Shown in pieces: positions 18,448-27,475 of a stretch of 64,000 bases of DNA (positions within the stretch are counted from its first letter, which is position 1; the number at the start of each line of letters is the position of its first letter). Origin of the DNA: an uncultured Collinsella sp. (lineage in GTDB: Bacteria; Actinomycetota; Coriobacteriia; Coriobacteriales; Coriobacteriaceae); contig UPXY01000010.1 of assembly GCA_900538305.1 (NCBI GenBank), positions 1 through 64,000 of the forward strand, read 5' to 3'. A program made the position numbers and the translations under genes. The notes under the pieces were generated by a model, which searched no databases, was not told the DNA's origin, and saw nothing but the letters and a program-made list of their open reading frames with translations.

Positions 18448-18475
18448 AGTATACCGCACTGAGCTGCCCGGTCAA
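18448..18475 (-). promoter_or_regulatory. Promoter of rplM-rpsI
   Basis: On the minus strand TTGACC (-35, 18475-18470) and TATACT (-10, 18453-18448) are separated by 16 bases. This is close to the primary sigma factor consensus and well placed for the ribosomal operon. Confidence 0.75.
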
Positions 18476-18611
18476 CGTATTTTCTCAGAGTTTTCGCATC
18501 CCAGAGGGAGCGGACGGAACGACGTAGCGAGCCGCGGACGTTACCGCCGAGAGATGCGCCGAGAGCGGCAGCGTGGCTTATGCCGTGCTTCATCTTTTGC
18601 AGACAGCCAAT

Positions 18612-18690
18612 TTTGCAATTGAAGTCCTTGATTTTGCTGTTTTCAGGATGGAAAACGTTCAAATCAAGGACCTCAATTGCCAAGATTTCG
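18612..18690. repeat. Imperfect hairpin repeat, copy A
   Basis: Arms 18615-18634 (GCAATTGAAGTCCTTGATTT) and 18661-18680 match with a single mismatch. An inner stem pairs GTTTTC with GAAAAC. The element is much more AT-rich than its surroundings. Downstream of it is the string CCAATCCAGC, also found after copy C. It lies between the rplM promoter region and the end of the AbiEi-like gene. Confidence 0.8.
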
Positions 18691-18821
18691 TACACACCGA
18701 CCAATCCAGCCACATCGGTCTGTTTGCCCAGTCGGTCTATCCTCCTTGCGGCCTCATCCGCCTACGACCCATCTTGCTTCGCAACAGACCATTTAACGGC
18801 AGTGTGCCCAAGCTGCCCATC

Positions 18822-19949
18822 CTACGCGCTGTCGGCCTGATTACCCCCTGCCAACCGTCCGTTTTTCACGTCGCCATCCTGCATAAAACGTTGCGACTCC
18901 TCTGGTTCTGGTAAAGGCATCTGGGAAAAGAAGACGGCACTGCCTGGAGACGACTTCGCCCATCGCCGCACGCTTTCGGCGGCCCGATCGCTTTGCGGAA
19001 TGTTGTATGCGCTGAGCTTCTCGTATAGCTGCGCGGGATGCATGATGTCATCGAACGAAATCCTCATCACCGGCATGCCGTATATAGTGAGCTCAGATTC
19101 GCGGTGCTGCTCGTTGGCGAGCACGCGTGCAGTCGAGCGCCCTGCCAGCATCGCAGGATTCCAGTACTTCTCCAAGCCGTCTACCTCGCCGATTACCTGG
19201 CTGCCGTCGGCACGCATGAACAGCATGTCAACGTAGTAGACATGGCCAGGATTGAGCGGCTGCTCAAACGGCACTTGCAGCTTGGGTAGCGCGAACCCTT
19301 CCATGATGATGTGAGCCCGCGCCGCGGATTCTGCCCAGCTTTCGCTTTTCGGATCCGCATACCCCATGATTCCCACAACGCGACGGCCTCCCGTTCGCCG
19401 GTACGCAAGTCTCCGCAGCTCGCTACGAAGCTCATGGCGACGGCTCGGCTCGCATATGCGCAACGCGCGGTCGGCGATCGCAAGCCCATCGACAAAGGTT
19501 GCCTGGCGAAGGCAGTCGAATACCGTACGCGCAAGCGTGGTGACCCGTACGCCGCGAACCGTCTGCACAGATTCCTCACGCAGGACGTGAACCTCGAGCC
19601 CCTGCTGTTTGAGCTGTCCGTGCGAACCGGTCACCACATGAACGGGGGCAAGGGCGCGATACGAGATAGGCAGACCCCATACGATTCCCGCAGATTGGCG
19701 ACAGAAGATCCATGTTGGATGAGCTTGTTGAAGGCTACGAATGATATGGAGCATCTGCTCGTCGGGACGAAGCGCGGCCCAATACGCCGCCCGGGCATAG
19801 AGTGATCGGTGCGGACTGACGACGACGCCGGCTTGTACCCTGCGCTCAAGCGCCCGGCGCAAGCGCGTGTCTGCAGCATGCAGGCAGGCCAGAGAGCGCT
19901 CGGCAGCATCGAATTGACGGGATAGCTCCCGATCGATTTCACGGGACAT
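18822..19949 (-). CDS. AbiEi-like winged-helix protein fused to a PD-(D/E)XK-like endonuclease domain
   Basis: A 375-residue protein. The N-terminal part (about 1-190) resembles the type IV antitoxin AbiEi fold: a winged helix with RALERRVQAGVVVSPHRSLYAR, then HPTWIFCRQSAGIVWGLP and VRGVRVTTLARTVFDCLR. The C-terminal part (about 195-345) resembles DUF559/Vsr-type nucleases: YYVDMLF (near 240), GEVDGLEKYW (Glu255, Asp257), a basic RESEL region, and YGMPVMRISFDDI. No cognate AbiEii nucleotidyltransferase toxin is adjacent. The ATG at 19949 follows GGGAGGG; hairpin copy B lies directly upstream in the leader. Whether it is an orphan antitoxin, a nuclease or a repeat-binding protein is not known. 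Confidence 0.7.
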   Translation of the reverse strand: MSREIDRELSRQFDAAERSLACLHAADTRLRRALERRVQAGVVVSPHRSLYARAAYWAALRPDEQMLHIIRSLQQAHPTWIFCRQSAGIVWGLPISYRALAPVHVVTGSHGQLKQQGLEVHVLREESVQTVRGVRVTTLARTVFDCLRQATFVDGLAIADRALRICEPSRRHELRSELRRLAYRRTGGRRVVGIMGYADPKSESWAESAARAHIIMEGFALPKLQVPFEQPLNPGHVYYVDMLFMRADGSQVIGEVDGLEKYWNPAMLAGRSTARVLANEQHRESELTIYGMPVMRISFDDIMHPAQLYEKLSAYNIPQSDRAAESVRRWAKSSPGSAVFFSQMPLPEPEESQRFMQDGDVKNGRLAGGNQADSA

Positions 19950-19966
19950 GATGTGCCCTCCCAGCG

Positions 19967-20028
19967 CATTGAGATCCCTGATATGGACGTTTCTACCCAG
20001 AAAAACATCCAAAACAAGGACCCCAATG
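19967..20028. repeat. Imperfect hairpin repeat, copy B, in the leader of the AbiEi-like gene
   Basis: Left arm CATTGAGATCCCTGATATGG (19967 onward) pairs imperfectly with the right arm ending AACAAGGACCCCAATG at 20028. Both resemble copies A and C (TCCTTG...CAAGGAC core). In the sense of the AbiEi-like gene it ends about 5 bases before the GGGAGGG ribosome binding site, so it is part of the 5' untranslated region. Confidence 0.7.
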
Positions 20029-20134
20029 GGAATGAACAGCAGCGGTGCGGCAACACACGCGAAGCCGGGCGCCAATGGCGGCCGCGGGGAAGAAGGGCGA
20101 GAGCTCACGCTGGCTCACATTGAGCAGGACGCGT

Positions 20135-21388
20135 CTATCGCTCGACGTCACTCGCCTCCCCCGCCACAAGGCGCTCGGCCACATCGACAACCGCGCGGTA
20201 GCGCGCATCGTCGCCTGCAAACTCCTGCCATGCGGGCGCGGCGACCTGCGCAGCCACGGCTCTTCGCATCAACACGGCCGTCTCGGTTGCCTGGCGCTTC
20301 TTGTGCTCTGCCCATGTCTCACCAAAACGAGAGGGGTCAAGACGCTCGAGCATATGGTCACACAGCAGAGAGGCCGATGGCAAGGACGAGGACAACGCCT
20401 CGCTAGCCGCGGCAGAGGCCACGCTGTCCAGCGCCTCGACCGCACGGCGCAACGCATCGAAAGCCGCGCCCCGCTCCCCCGCACGACGACATGCCTCGGC
20501 CTCCTCGAGCGCCATGCTCACGGGAAACCACGGGTTCAGCTCACGCATGTCCAGCGCATCGAAAATCGCCCGGCCCGCCTTGCCAGCCGCCTGCGCAAAC
20601 GCCGCACCGTCCCGCATCCCCGTCTCCTGCATGAGCGATGAAAGCACGAAGTTCGCCGCGCGCATGCGCTCCGCCTGCAAGAGCTCGAGTGCGTCATCGG
20701 TGCGACCGAGCTTACGATAGGACGAGACGAGGAGCATCACCGCCGTACCGGCATCCTGCCGCTTAGCAAGCGGCTGCAACAGCGCCGCAGCATCTTGGTA
20801 GCGCCCCATCTGGAACAGCGTCGTAGCCTTCTGCTGGCTTGCAAGAAAGCGCACCGATGGGTCATCGGCACCATCGAGCACACGATCTGCTAGAACGAGA
20901 GCCTCTTCGGAAAGGAGCTCTGAGGTAACGCCGCCGTCGCGAGGCACCCCTTGCGCCGATACGATATGGCACCCCTCAATACCGCCAGCCGCCTCATCAT
21001 GCGGAGCAGATATCACGTCTGACCAGACCGTGAGCAGCGATGCGAACATGAGCAGCAAGTTCGCATCCGAGTAATGATCCGCCGCGAGCGCCTTCAAACG
21101 CCCATGGGCCGCCGGCATGTCCTTTTCACCGAGCGCGTAGACCTCGGCATAGAGCGCGGCGGATTCCTCTTCTGTAAGCTCGTCTCGCCAATCGAAGAGC
21201 TCATCTAGGGTAAGCGAGAAGTATGCGGCGATGCGCGGCAGCAGGCTTACATCCGGCAAGCTTTGCCCAAGCTCCCATTTTGAAACGGCCGCCTTGGAAA
21301 CTCCGATATGGTCGGCGAGCGCCTCCTGCGTGATTCCGTGCGCACGCCGCTCACGCGCGATTGTGCGACCGATGTTCATGCTCTGCAT
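20135..21388 (-). CDS. Xre-family helix-turn-helix regulator with helical C-terminal domain
   Basis: A 417-residue protein. Residues 5-60 form a clear Cro/CI-type helix-turn-helix (GITQEALADHIGVSKAAVSKWE, ending ...LPRIAAYFSLTLDELFDW). The rest is all-helical and TPR-like, about 340 residues, probably a protein or peptide sensing part. No enzyme motif is present. The ATG at 21388 follows GGAAGGGG; an in-frame ATG nine bases later is possible. The gene lies upstream of, and in the same direction as, the AbiEi-like gene. A 185-base gap containing hairpin copy B separates them. The targets are unknown. Confidence 0.85.
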   Translation of the reverse strand: MQSMNIGRTIARERRAHGITQEALADHIGVSKAAVSKWELGQSLPDVSLLPRIAAYFSLTLDELFDWRDELTEEESAALYAEVYALGEKDMPAAHGRLKALAADHYSDANLLLMFASLLTVWSDVISAPHDEAAGGIEGCHIVSAQGVPRDGGVTSELLSEEALVLADRVLDGADDPSVRFLASQQKATTLFQMGRYQDAAALLQPLAKRQDAGTAVMLLVSSYRKLGRTDDALELLQAERMRAANFVLSSLMQETGMRDGAAFAQAAGKAGRAIFDALDMRELNPWFPVSMALEEAEACRRAGERGAAFDALRRAVEALDSVASAAASEALSSSLPSASLLCDHMLERLDPSRFGETWAEHKKRQATETAVLMRRAVAAQVAAPAWQEFAGDDARYRAVVDVAERLVAGEASDVER

Positions 21389-21570
21389 GACAGCCCCTTC
21401 CGTTCGATAACGCGACGGCGCGCGAAAGTGCCCCGTAACCATAATGAAGCGGACATTGGGCTCCAGCAAGCGAGCGGTGGTTGACCTGAAGGCGTCGACG
21501 GTCAACCGCTACGATTGGCGCATTTCTACATGGCTCACAAGCCGCCGCTGCACTCAACGAGCACGTTCAG

Positions 21571-21618
21571 GTCCCTGTTTTTGCAGTTTCTAGGCTTAGA
21601 AAGTGCATAATCAAGGAC
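21571..21618. repeat. Imperfect hairpin repeat, copy C
   Basis: Left arm 21571-21591 (GTCCCTGTTTTTGCAGTTTC plus T) and right arm 21598-21618 match at 17 of 21 positions, around the loop AGGCTT or nearby. The core GTCC(T/C)TG...CAAGGAC is the same as in copies A and B, and CCAATCCAGC follows at about 21637 as in copy A. The rest of the gene-free stretch 21389-21802 shows nothing else I can name. Confidence 0.7.
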
Positions 21619-21802
21619 TTAAACTAGAAGACATGCCCAATCCAGCAAATCCCGGTAACCAATCTGAAGGATGCGAGCACAAGAGAGGCGAACCAGTGCG
21701 CCAACGCAGCCCCACAGGGAAGGCCGCACTCCATATCTAACCTCACGCTGGAGAACGTGAGCACGGGGGCCCAACCACGCCGGCGACGCAAGCCGCGCAC
21801 GC

Positions 21803-21826
21803 AAAAAGAGGCCCCAGTGGGGCCTC
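21803..21826 (-). terminator. Rho-independent terminator of ppc
   Basis: GAGGCCCCA (21808-21816) and TGGGGCCTC (21818-21826) form the stem. On the minus strand it is followed by TTTTT. It lies 66 bases after the ppc stop codon. Confidence 0.85.
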
Positions 21827-21892
21827 CGTCTTGCGCTGGGCTGCTCGAGCACAGTCGATGTGGTCAGGCATGCTGGAAGTGAGCGCCTGCGC

Positions 21893-24691
21893 TTACCCTG
21901 TGTTCTGGAGTCCTGCCGAGACGCCGGTCACGGTCGACAGTATGAGCGCGAGAAGCTCGGCCTTCCGCTCTTCCGTGAGCTCTTCTTGCTGTTCGCGCAC
22001 AAGGCGCAGCGCGCGCACCTGCGCGAGCGACAGTGCGTCGACGTAAGGGTTGCGCACGCGAACCGCGCGACCAAGCACGTGACGATGCTCGAGCGGCCAT
22101 GCCGCGCCTGTGATCGCGAGTGTCCAACGGCGCGTGAGCTGCATCTCCTCGAACACCTTGCGAGCGAGGTCCTCGCGGTCGCCCAGTGCGAGATACATCT
22201 TCGCGATGCGACCATCGGTCTTGGCAATCGACATCTCGATGTTGTCGATGAACGTTGCGAACAGCGGCCACTCGCGATACGCGCGCTGCAAGAGCTCAAG
22301 GTCGCCGAGCGCCTCGCAGGCGGTACCCAGGCCATACCAGGCAGCGAGGTTGATGCGCGCCTGGCTCCACGAAAACACCCACGGAATGGTGCGCAGGTCG
22401 TCGAGAGACTGGGCGCCCAGGCCGCGCTTGGCGGGACGGCTGCCTATGGGCAGCAGGCCGACCTCCGTGAGCGGTGTCACGGTCGAGAACCACGGCGCGA
22501 AACCCTCCGTGTTCAGGAGGTCGAGGTATCGCTCGTGCGAAGCATGGTTCAGCTGCTCGGCCATCTGAGCATAGCGCTCCGTGGTTTCGGTGTTGGTGTG
22601 CTCCACCGAAGGCGCGGAGTTCAGAAGCGTCGCCGCCGCCACGCTCTCGATATGGCGCCGCGCCAGAAGCGGGTTGCCGTAGCGCGCAAAGATGACCTCG
22701 CCCTGTTCGGTGACCTTGAAGAAGCAGTTCACCGAGCCCTTCGGCTGGGCAAGCACCGCGCGGTTCGCAGGGCCGCCGCCGCGACCGACCGCACCGCCGC
22801 GGCCGTGCATGAGCACGAGGTCGATACCATGCTCCTTTGCCCAAGCGGCGATGCGTGCCTGTGCGGAATGCAGCGCGAGCGTCGCCGTGGTGGGACCGGC
22901 GTCCTTCGAGGAATCTGAGTAGCCGAGCATGACCTCCATGCGGCGATTCGTCTGCTCAAGACGCTTCTGCACGGCGGGGAGTGCAAGCATCTCGTTCAGC
23001 ACGTCGACGCTGCCTTCCAAGTCTTCAAGCTGCTCGAAAAGTGGAATGACGTCGAGCGCGGGCACGTCCTCCGCATGCGCGAAGGCCAAGTTCGCGAGCT
23101 CGTAGACGTCTGCCACATGCTGCGCGGACTTCGTGAACGAGATGATGTAGCGATGCGCCATCTTCTCGCCGTAGCGCTTCTGGATGGAACCGATCGCGCG
23201 GAACGTGTCGAGCACCTCGCGCGTCATAGGCTGAAGCTCACCATGGATACCGTGTTCGCGAATGTCTGCCAAAGCGCGCTCATGCACGATCGAATGCTGG
23301 CGGAATTCCATCTCGACCATATGGAAGCCGAACGTCTCGACCTGCCAGATAAGCGTCTGCACAGGGCCATACGCTGCACGGGGCGCGCCCGCCTCGGCGA
23401 GCGAGCGCTGCACGACGCGAAGATCGGCAAGGAGCTCATCCGCCGTGTGGTACATCGTGTCTGCGTTGCGACGCACGGTTGCGTTGAGACGATCCGCCAT
23501 GACGAGCATCACGGCGCGATGCGGCTCGGAATCAGAGATCGCGCTCGCGCGCGAGGTGAGCACCTCGCTCATCTCGACCTGATGGTTCCACAGGTTGAGG
23601 AGCTCGTCCGAAGGCTTCGTGTAGCGCGCCTCGAGCGTGAGGTTGCGCGCCACGCGGCGGCACTTGTGCTCGAGCGCCTGTACCATGTGCGTCGCGAACT
23701 TCGCCGCGACCTCGCGCGAAACCTTAGCGGTAACGTTCGGATTGCCATCGCGGTCGGATCCAATCCAGCTGCCGGGATGGAAGAACGCAGGGCATACCGG
23801 CGGCACGCTTCCGGCGTACTCTCCCAGCACCCAGTCATCGAACCGACGATAGACCTCGGGAATCGTATCGAACAACGTCTGGTCGAAGATATCGAGGATC
23901 GTATCGGCCTCTTCGATGGGCGTCGGTTTCTTGATCGCCGTGGGGCTCGTGCGCACGAGGGCGTCGATCTCTTGGAGCAGATGCCGTTCATTCTCGACGA
24001 GCGCGGAGCCGCCAAGATTGGGATGCTCGGCGAGCAGGCGCGAGATGCGGCGAATCTTGCCCTCGACCGCACGGCGGCGCGCCTCGGTGGGATGCGCGGT
24101 GAAGACGGGATGGAACTCGAGCTTCGAGAGCAGCTGGGTCGCCGGGCCGCCGCCAATCTCACGCGTGAGCTGGTCGTAGGCAACGGTGAGCTCGTTCGTG
24201 GGGTCGACGAGCGAATCGATCGACACGCTGCGCTCCCGCTCGAGAAGCGTCTCGACGCGGTAGTTCTCCTCCGAAAGATTCGCGAGATGGAAAAACGACG
24301 TGAATGCACGAACCACAACCTGCGCATCGTCGAGCGAGAGCTCATCGATGAGCGCGACAGCATCGCGGAATGCCTGCGCGCTCGCGGTAACGGCCGTGGG
24401 CACGCCCTGCTCGTCCGTCTCTTCGCCCGCAGCAGCAGCGCCGGGGTCACCCTCATTCGCATGGATGACGCTGTTCAACAGGCGGTCGAAGAGATCGCAG
24501 ACGCGCGGACTATAGTCCCTCAGCACCGAGCGCTCAAGGCGCAGGAACAACGCCAGACTATCGTGCAGGCGCTCGGGGAGCTCGATCTCTGCGTAGCTCT
24601 GGAAGACCGCATCGGTATCCATTGCGCCCAGCTTGTGGCCGCCTATCTCCAGAGCGCCGATCATGTTTCGTTCAGCCATGTCTGCTACCAC
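21893..24691 (-). CDS. ppc: Phosphoenolpyruvate carboxylase
   Basis: Carboxylates PEP with bicarbonate to oxaloacetate, feeding the reductive branch of the TCA cycle in a fermenting cell. The 932-residue length is normal. The catalytic-His motif TAHPTEARR is near residue 197, MLGYSDSSKDAG near 587, and the glycine-rich loop GRGGAVGRGGGPAN near 630; the C-terminus ends in NTG as usual. The frame opens with GTG at 24691, close behind AAGGAAA; in-frame ATGs at 24679, 24664 and 24622 are alternatives, so the exact N-terminus is unsure. hisS lies 104 bases upstream in the same direction. Confidence 0.95.
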   Translation of the reverse strand: MVADMAERNMIGALEIGGHKLGAMDTDAVFQSYAEIELPERLHDSLALFLRLERSVLRDYSPRVCDLFDRLLNSVIHANEGDPGAAAAGEETDEQGVPTAVTASAQAFRDAVALIDELSLDDAQVVVRAFTSFFHLANLSEENYRVETLLERERSVSIDSLVDPTNELTVAYDQLTREIGGGPATQLLSKLEFHPVFTAHPTEARRRAVEGKIRRISRLLAEHPNLGGSALVENERHLLQEIDALVRTSPTAIKKPTPIEEADTILDIFDQTLFDTIPEVYRRFDDWVLGEYAGSVPPVCPAFFHPGSWIGSDRDGNPNVTAKVSREVAAKFATHMVQALEHKCRRVARNLTLEARYTKPSDELLNLWNHQVEMSEVLTSRASAISDSEPHRAVMLVMADRLNATVRRNADTMYHTADELLADLRVVQRSLAEAGAPRAAYGPVQTLIWQVETFGFHMVEMEFRQHSIVHERALADIREHGIHGELQPMTREVLDTFRAIGSIQKRYGEKMAHRYIISFTKSAQHVADVYELANLAFAHAEDVPALDVIPLFEQLEDLEGSVDVLNEMLALPAVQKRLEQTNRRMEVMLGYSDSSKDAGPTTATLALHSAQARIAAWAKEHGIDLVLMHGRGGAVGRGGGPANRAVLAQPKGSVNCFFKVTEQGEVIFARYGNPLLARRHIESVAAATLLNSAPSVEHTNTETTERYAQMAEQLNHASHERYLDLLNTEGFAPWFSTVTPLTEVGLLPIGSRPAKRGLGAQSLDDLRTIPWVFSWSQARINLAAWYGLGTACEALGDLELLQRAYREWPLFATFIDNIEMSIAKTDGRIAKMYLALGDREDLARKVFEEMQLTRRWTLAITGAAWPLEHRHVLGRAVRVRNPYVDALSLAQVRALRLVREQQEELTEERKAELLALILSTVTGVSAGLQNTG

Positions 24692-24795
24692 GTTTCCTTG
24701 TTGCGAGAACCTGGCACCAGGTACCAGCTTCCCATGTTTGGTACAAAAGTGTCGAACCTGCGGCGCGAATGAACAGTACCCAGGAATCGGTTCGC

Positions 24796-26112
24796 TTACC
24801 CGAGTCGCGCCCGAATCTCGGAAAGCAGGGCGTCGCGCGGGATGAGCGCCTCGTCGTGCGTCTTCATGTCGCGCACGCGCACGACACCCTGAGCAAGCTC
24901 ATCGCCGCCCACCACGACCATAAGCGCTGCACCAAGCTTGTCGGCCTGCTTGAACTGGCTCTTCAACGAGCGTCCTTGGTAATTCGCCTCAGTGCGGACA
25001 CCCGCCTGGCGCAGCTCGTGCGTAAGCGAGAACACCACCTCGCGCAGCTCGTCGCCAGCGTTCGCCACGTACACGCACGGTGCGACCTCGTCGGGCATCT
25101 CGATGCCGAACGCCTCGAGCGCAAGCATGGCGCGCTCGAAGCCCACGGCGAATCCCACGCCCGGCGTGGGTTTGCCTCCCTCGAGCTCGACAAGACCGTC
25201 ATAGCGACCGCCGCCGCCAATCGACCCCACGCCAGCACCCGGCGCCTCGACCTCGAAGACCGTACGCGTGTAGTAATCGAGGCCGCGCACGAGCGTCGGA
25301 TCCTCGACATATGCGATACCGGCGGCATCCAGGTAGCGCTTGACCTGCTCGTAGTGATCGCGGCATTCGTCGCAGAGCTCGTCGCGCATAAGGGGCGCTG
25401 CCTTCATGACCTCGCGGCAGTGCTCGTTCTTGCAGTCGAAGGCGCGCAGGGGATTGAGTTCGGCACGCTCGCGGCACTCATCGCACATCTCGTCGGCGTG
25501 GTCGAGAATGAACGAGCGCACGCGCTCGCGATACGCCGGACGACATGCCGGATCGCCCATGCTGTTGATGAGCAGACGGAGCTTCGAGAGGTCGAAGCCC
25601 ATGCGCCGGTACAGCTCCATGAGCATGATGATGCACTCGGCGTCTGCTGCAGGATCGGGCGCACCGAGCCACTCGATGCCCACCTGATGGAACTGGCGCA
25701 GGCGCCCCTTCTGCGGGCGCTCGCCGCGGAACATCGCCTCGGCATAGTAGAGCTTCGCCGGAGATCCGCCCTGGGGAACCAGGTTGTTCTCCACCACGGA
25801 GCGCACCACGCCCGCCGTGCCCTCGGGGCGCAGTGCCAGGCGCTGCTTCGCCTTGAGCTTCGCATCGGTGCCCTCGGCAAGCACGCGCTCCAGGTTGGCA
25901 CCCGAGAAGACGCGGAACATCTCCTTGCGCACCACGTCGGTCGATTGGCCGATACCATGCACGAACACATCGAGCTGCTCGATAGCCGGCGTCTCGACCG
26001 GCTCGAACCCGTAGGGCTCGAGCACCTCGGCCGCGATGCGCTGCATGCGCTGCCAGGAACGCATCTCGCGTCCAAGAAGATCGCGCGTTCCCTCCGCTTT
26101 CTGTGCCTGCAT
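24796..26112 (-). CDS. hisS: Histidyl-tRNA synthetase
   Basis: Charges tRNA-His. The 438-residue class II synthetase shows motif 2 (RPEGTAGVVRSVVE), the histidine-binding loop LVRGLDYYTRTVFE, and motif-3-linked GGGGRYDGLVE near residue 297. Between about 207 and 250 is a Cys-rich insertion with paired CxxC elements (MCDECRE, LCDECRD). This suggests a bound zinc, as seen in part of the family. The ATG at 26112 follows AAAGGA. The C-terminal anticodon-binding domain is complete. Confidence 0.96.
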   Translation of the reverse strand: MQAQKAEGTRDLLGREMRSWQRMQRIAAEVLEPYGFEPVETPAIEQLDVFVHGIGQSTDVVRKEMFRVFSGANLERVLAEGTDAKLKAKQRLALRPEGTAGVVRSVVENNLVPQGGSPAKLYYAEAMFRGERPQKGRLRQFHQVGIEWLGAPDPAADAECIIMLMELYRRMGFDLSKLRLLINSMGDPACRPAYRERVRSFILDHADEMCDECRERAELNPLRAFDCKNEHCREVMKAAPLMRDELCDECRDHYEQVKRYLDAAGIAYVEDPTLVRGLDYYTRTVFEVEAPGAGVGSIGGGGRYDGLVELEGGKPTPGVGFAVGFERAMLALEAFGIEMPDEVAPCVYVANAGDELREVVFSLTHELRQAGVRTEANYQGRSLKSQFKQADKLGAALMVVVGGDELAQGVVRVRDMKTHDEALIPRDALLSEIRARLG

Positions 26113-26242
26113 GGACGTCCTTTCATGTATGCCTCTGCATGCCGCTCACGTGTCGCTTTTTCGCAAGCGCACGGCATGTACCCGTGTTATTCGGCCATCC
26201 ATTATAGTATGCACTGCGCACGCACAACCCAAGGAGGCCAAC

Positions 26243-27325
26243 ATGCACCAGTTTCGCAACGATTACAGCGAAGGCGCCCATCCGGACATCCTCGATGCCC
26301 TTGTGCGCACGAACCTCGAGCAGACGGTAGGCTACGGCTCGGACGAGCATTGCGCCAAGGCGGCGGACTATATCCGGACAGAGATCGCGCAGCCGGATGC
26401 GCACGTGAGCTTCGTACCGGGTGGCACGCCGGCGAACATCCTTGCCATCACCGCGCTCACCGAGGAGTTCGAAGGGCCGCTCTGCGCGGCGGACGCGCAT
26501 CCCACCATTCATGAGACCGGCGCTATCGAAGCGCACGGCAGACGCCTGCTTGCCACGCATGACCCTCTTGGCCGCCTAACCTGCGAGGGAATGGAACCGC
26601 TATGGAACGCCGCCGCAGCCAACGGCGCTGCGACAACCCGTCCCGGCATGCTGTACCTCTCGCAGACGAGCGAGCTGGGCCATGTGTACAACCGCAGCGA
26701 GTTCGATGCGCTCTGCGATTGGGCCTGGGCGCGCGACCTTGCCGTCTATGTTGACGGTGCGCGCATGGCGAGCGGCTGCATGGCGCGAGGCGGTGACCTC
26801 ACGATCCAGCACATCGCCGAGCGCGCGGACGCATTCACCCTTGGCGGCACGAAAAACGGCATGCTCTTCGGCGAAGCACTCGTACTGAATCCGCGAACCG
26901 CACGCGGACAGCGCGCGTGCGAGCGCATCCCCTACCTCACCAAGCGCGCCGGCCAGCTCACCGCAAAGGGGCGCATCATGGGGGTCATGTTCGAAGCGGC
27001 CTTCGACCCTGCGACGCGCGACGATTCCGGCAAGGTGCTCTACTGGCAGATGGCGCACCATGCAAACGATATGGCGTGTCGACTGGCCTCCGGGCTTCGC
27101 GAGGCCGGCTTTGAGCCGCTCCTTGAAACCACGGGCAACCAGCAGTTCTTCTGGGCAACGCACACCGAGGCAGAGCAGCTTGCCGAAGTCCTCGGCTGCG
27201 AGCCCACCGCCGGCGAAGACCCCCTGGGAGCAGGCCGCGAGCTCGTGCGCTTCGTCACGAGCTGGGCTACGCCTAAGGAGGCTGTGAGCGAGGCTGTCGC
27301 GTTCGCCGCATCGCTTCGCGCGTAG
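26243..27325 (+). CDS. ltaE: Low-specificity threonine aldolase family (beta-eliminating lyase)
   Basis: A 360-residue PLP enzyme of fold type I. It probably cleaves L-threonine or L-allo-threonine to glycine and acetaldehyde. Visible motifs are FRNDYSEGAHPDIL at the N-terminus, the cofactor region YVDGARMASG with the conserved Asp, and FTLGGTKNGMLFGEA with the Schiff-base lysine. The start ATG follows AAGGAGG. It is divergent from hisS. The substrate preference (threonine versus a related beta-hydroxy amino acid) cannot be read from sequence. Confidence 0.88.
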   Translation: MHQFRNDYSEGAHPDILDALVRTNLEQTVGYGSDEHCAKAADYIRTEIAQPDAHVSFVPGGTPANILAITALTEEFEGPLCAADAHPTIHETGAIEAHGRRLLATHDPLGRLTCEGMEPLWNAAAANGAATTRPGMLYLSQTSELGHVYNRSEFDALCDWAWARDLAVYVDGARMASGCMARGGDLTIQHIAERADAFTLGGTKNGMLFGEALVLNPRTARGQRACERIPYLTKRAGQLTAKGRIMGVMFEAAFDPATRDDSGKVLYWQMAHHANDMACRLASGLREAGFEPLLETTGNQQFFWATHTEAEQLAEVLGCEPTAGEDPLGAGRELVRFVTSWATPKEAVSEAVAFAASLRA

Positions 27326-27399
27326 GCGATATCCTTCGCGGCAGGACGCCAAACAAGACCGCTCGTCGCACTTCTCCATAACGAAACCGATACAAGACG

Positions 27400-27432
27400 G
27401 GGCGGGTGTTGCCGTGGTGGCAGCACCCGCCC
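27400..27432. terminator. Terminator hairpin between convergent ltaE-like gene and pyk
   Basis: GGGCGGGTGTTGCC (27400-27413) and GGCAGCACCCGCCC (27419-27432) form a 14-bp stem with one G-U pair. It lies between convergent stops. T-richness is weak on both sides. Confidence 0.75.
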
Positions 27433-27475
27433 TGATCGTTAACGACTCTAAGCGTTTCGCCTCTACTTGCCCCCG

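Noticed and set aside
18384..18713. N-terminal extension of the rplM reading frame
   Set aside because: The extension translates a hairpin repeat and the promoter. The GTG at 18383 has a good ribosome binding site and gives the normal L13 length.
19950..20108. N-terminal extension of the AbiEi-like frame
   Set aside because: The upstream 53 codons run through hairpin copy B. ATG 19949 with GGGAGGG in front is a far better start.
23075..24772. Long plus-strand frames opposite ppc (and at 6971-10171 opposite nrdJ)
   Set aside because: They are Arg/His/Leu-rich antisense shadows without recognisable domains, and the opposite strands carry well-conserved enzymes.
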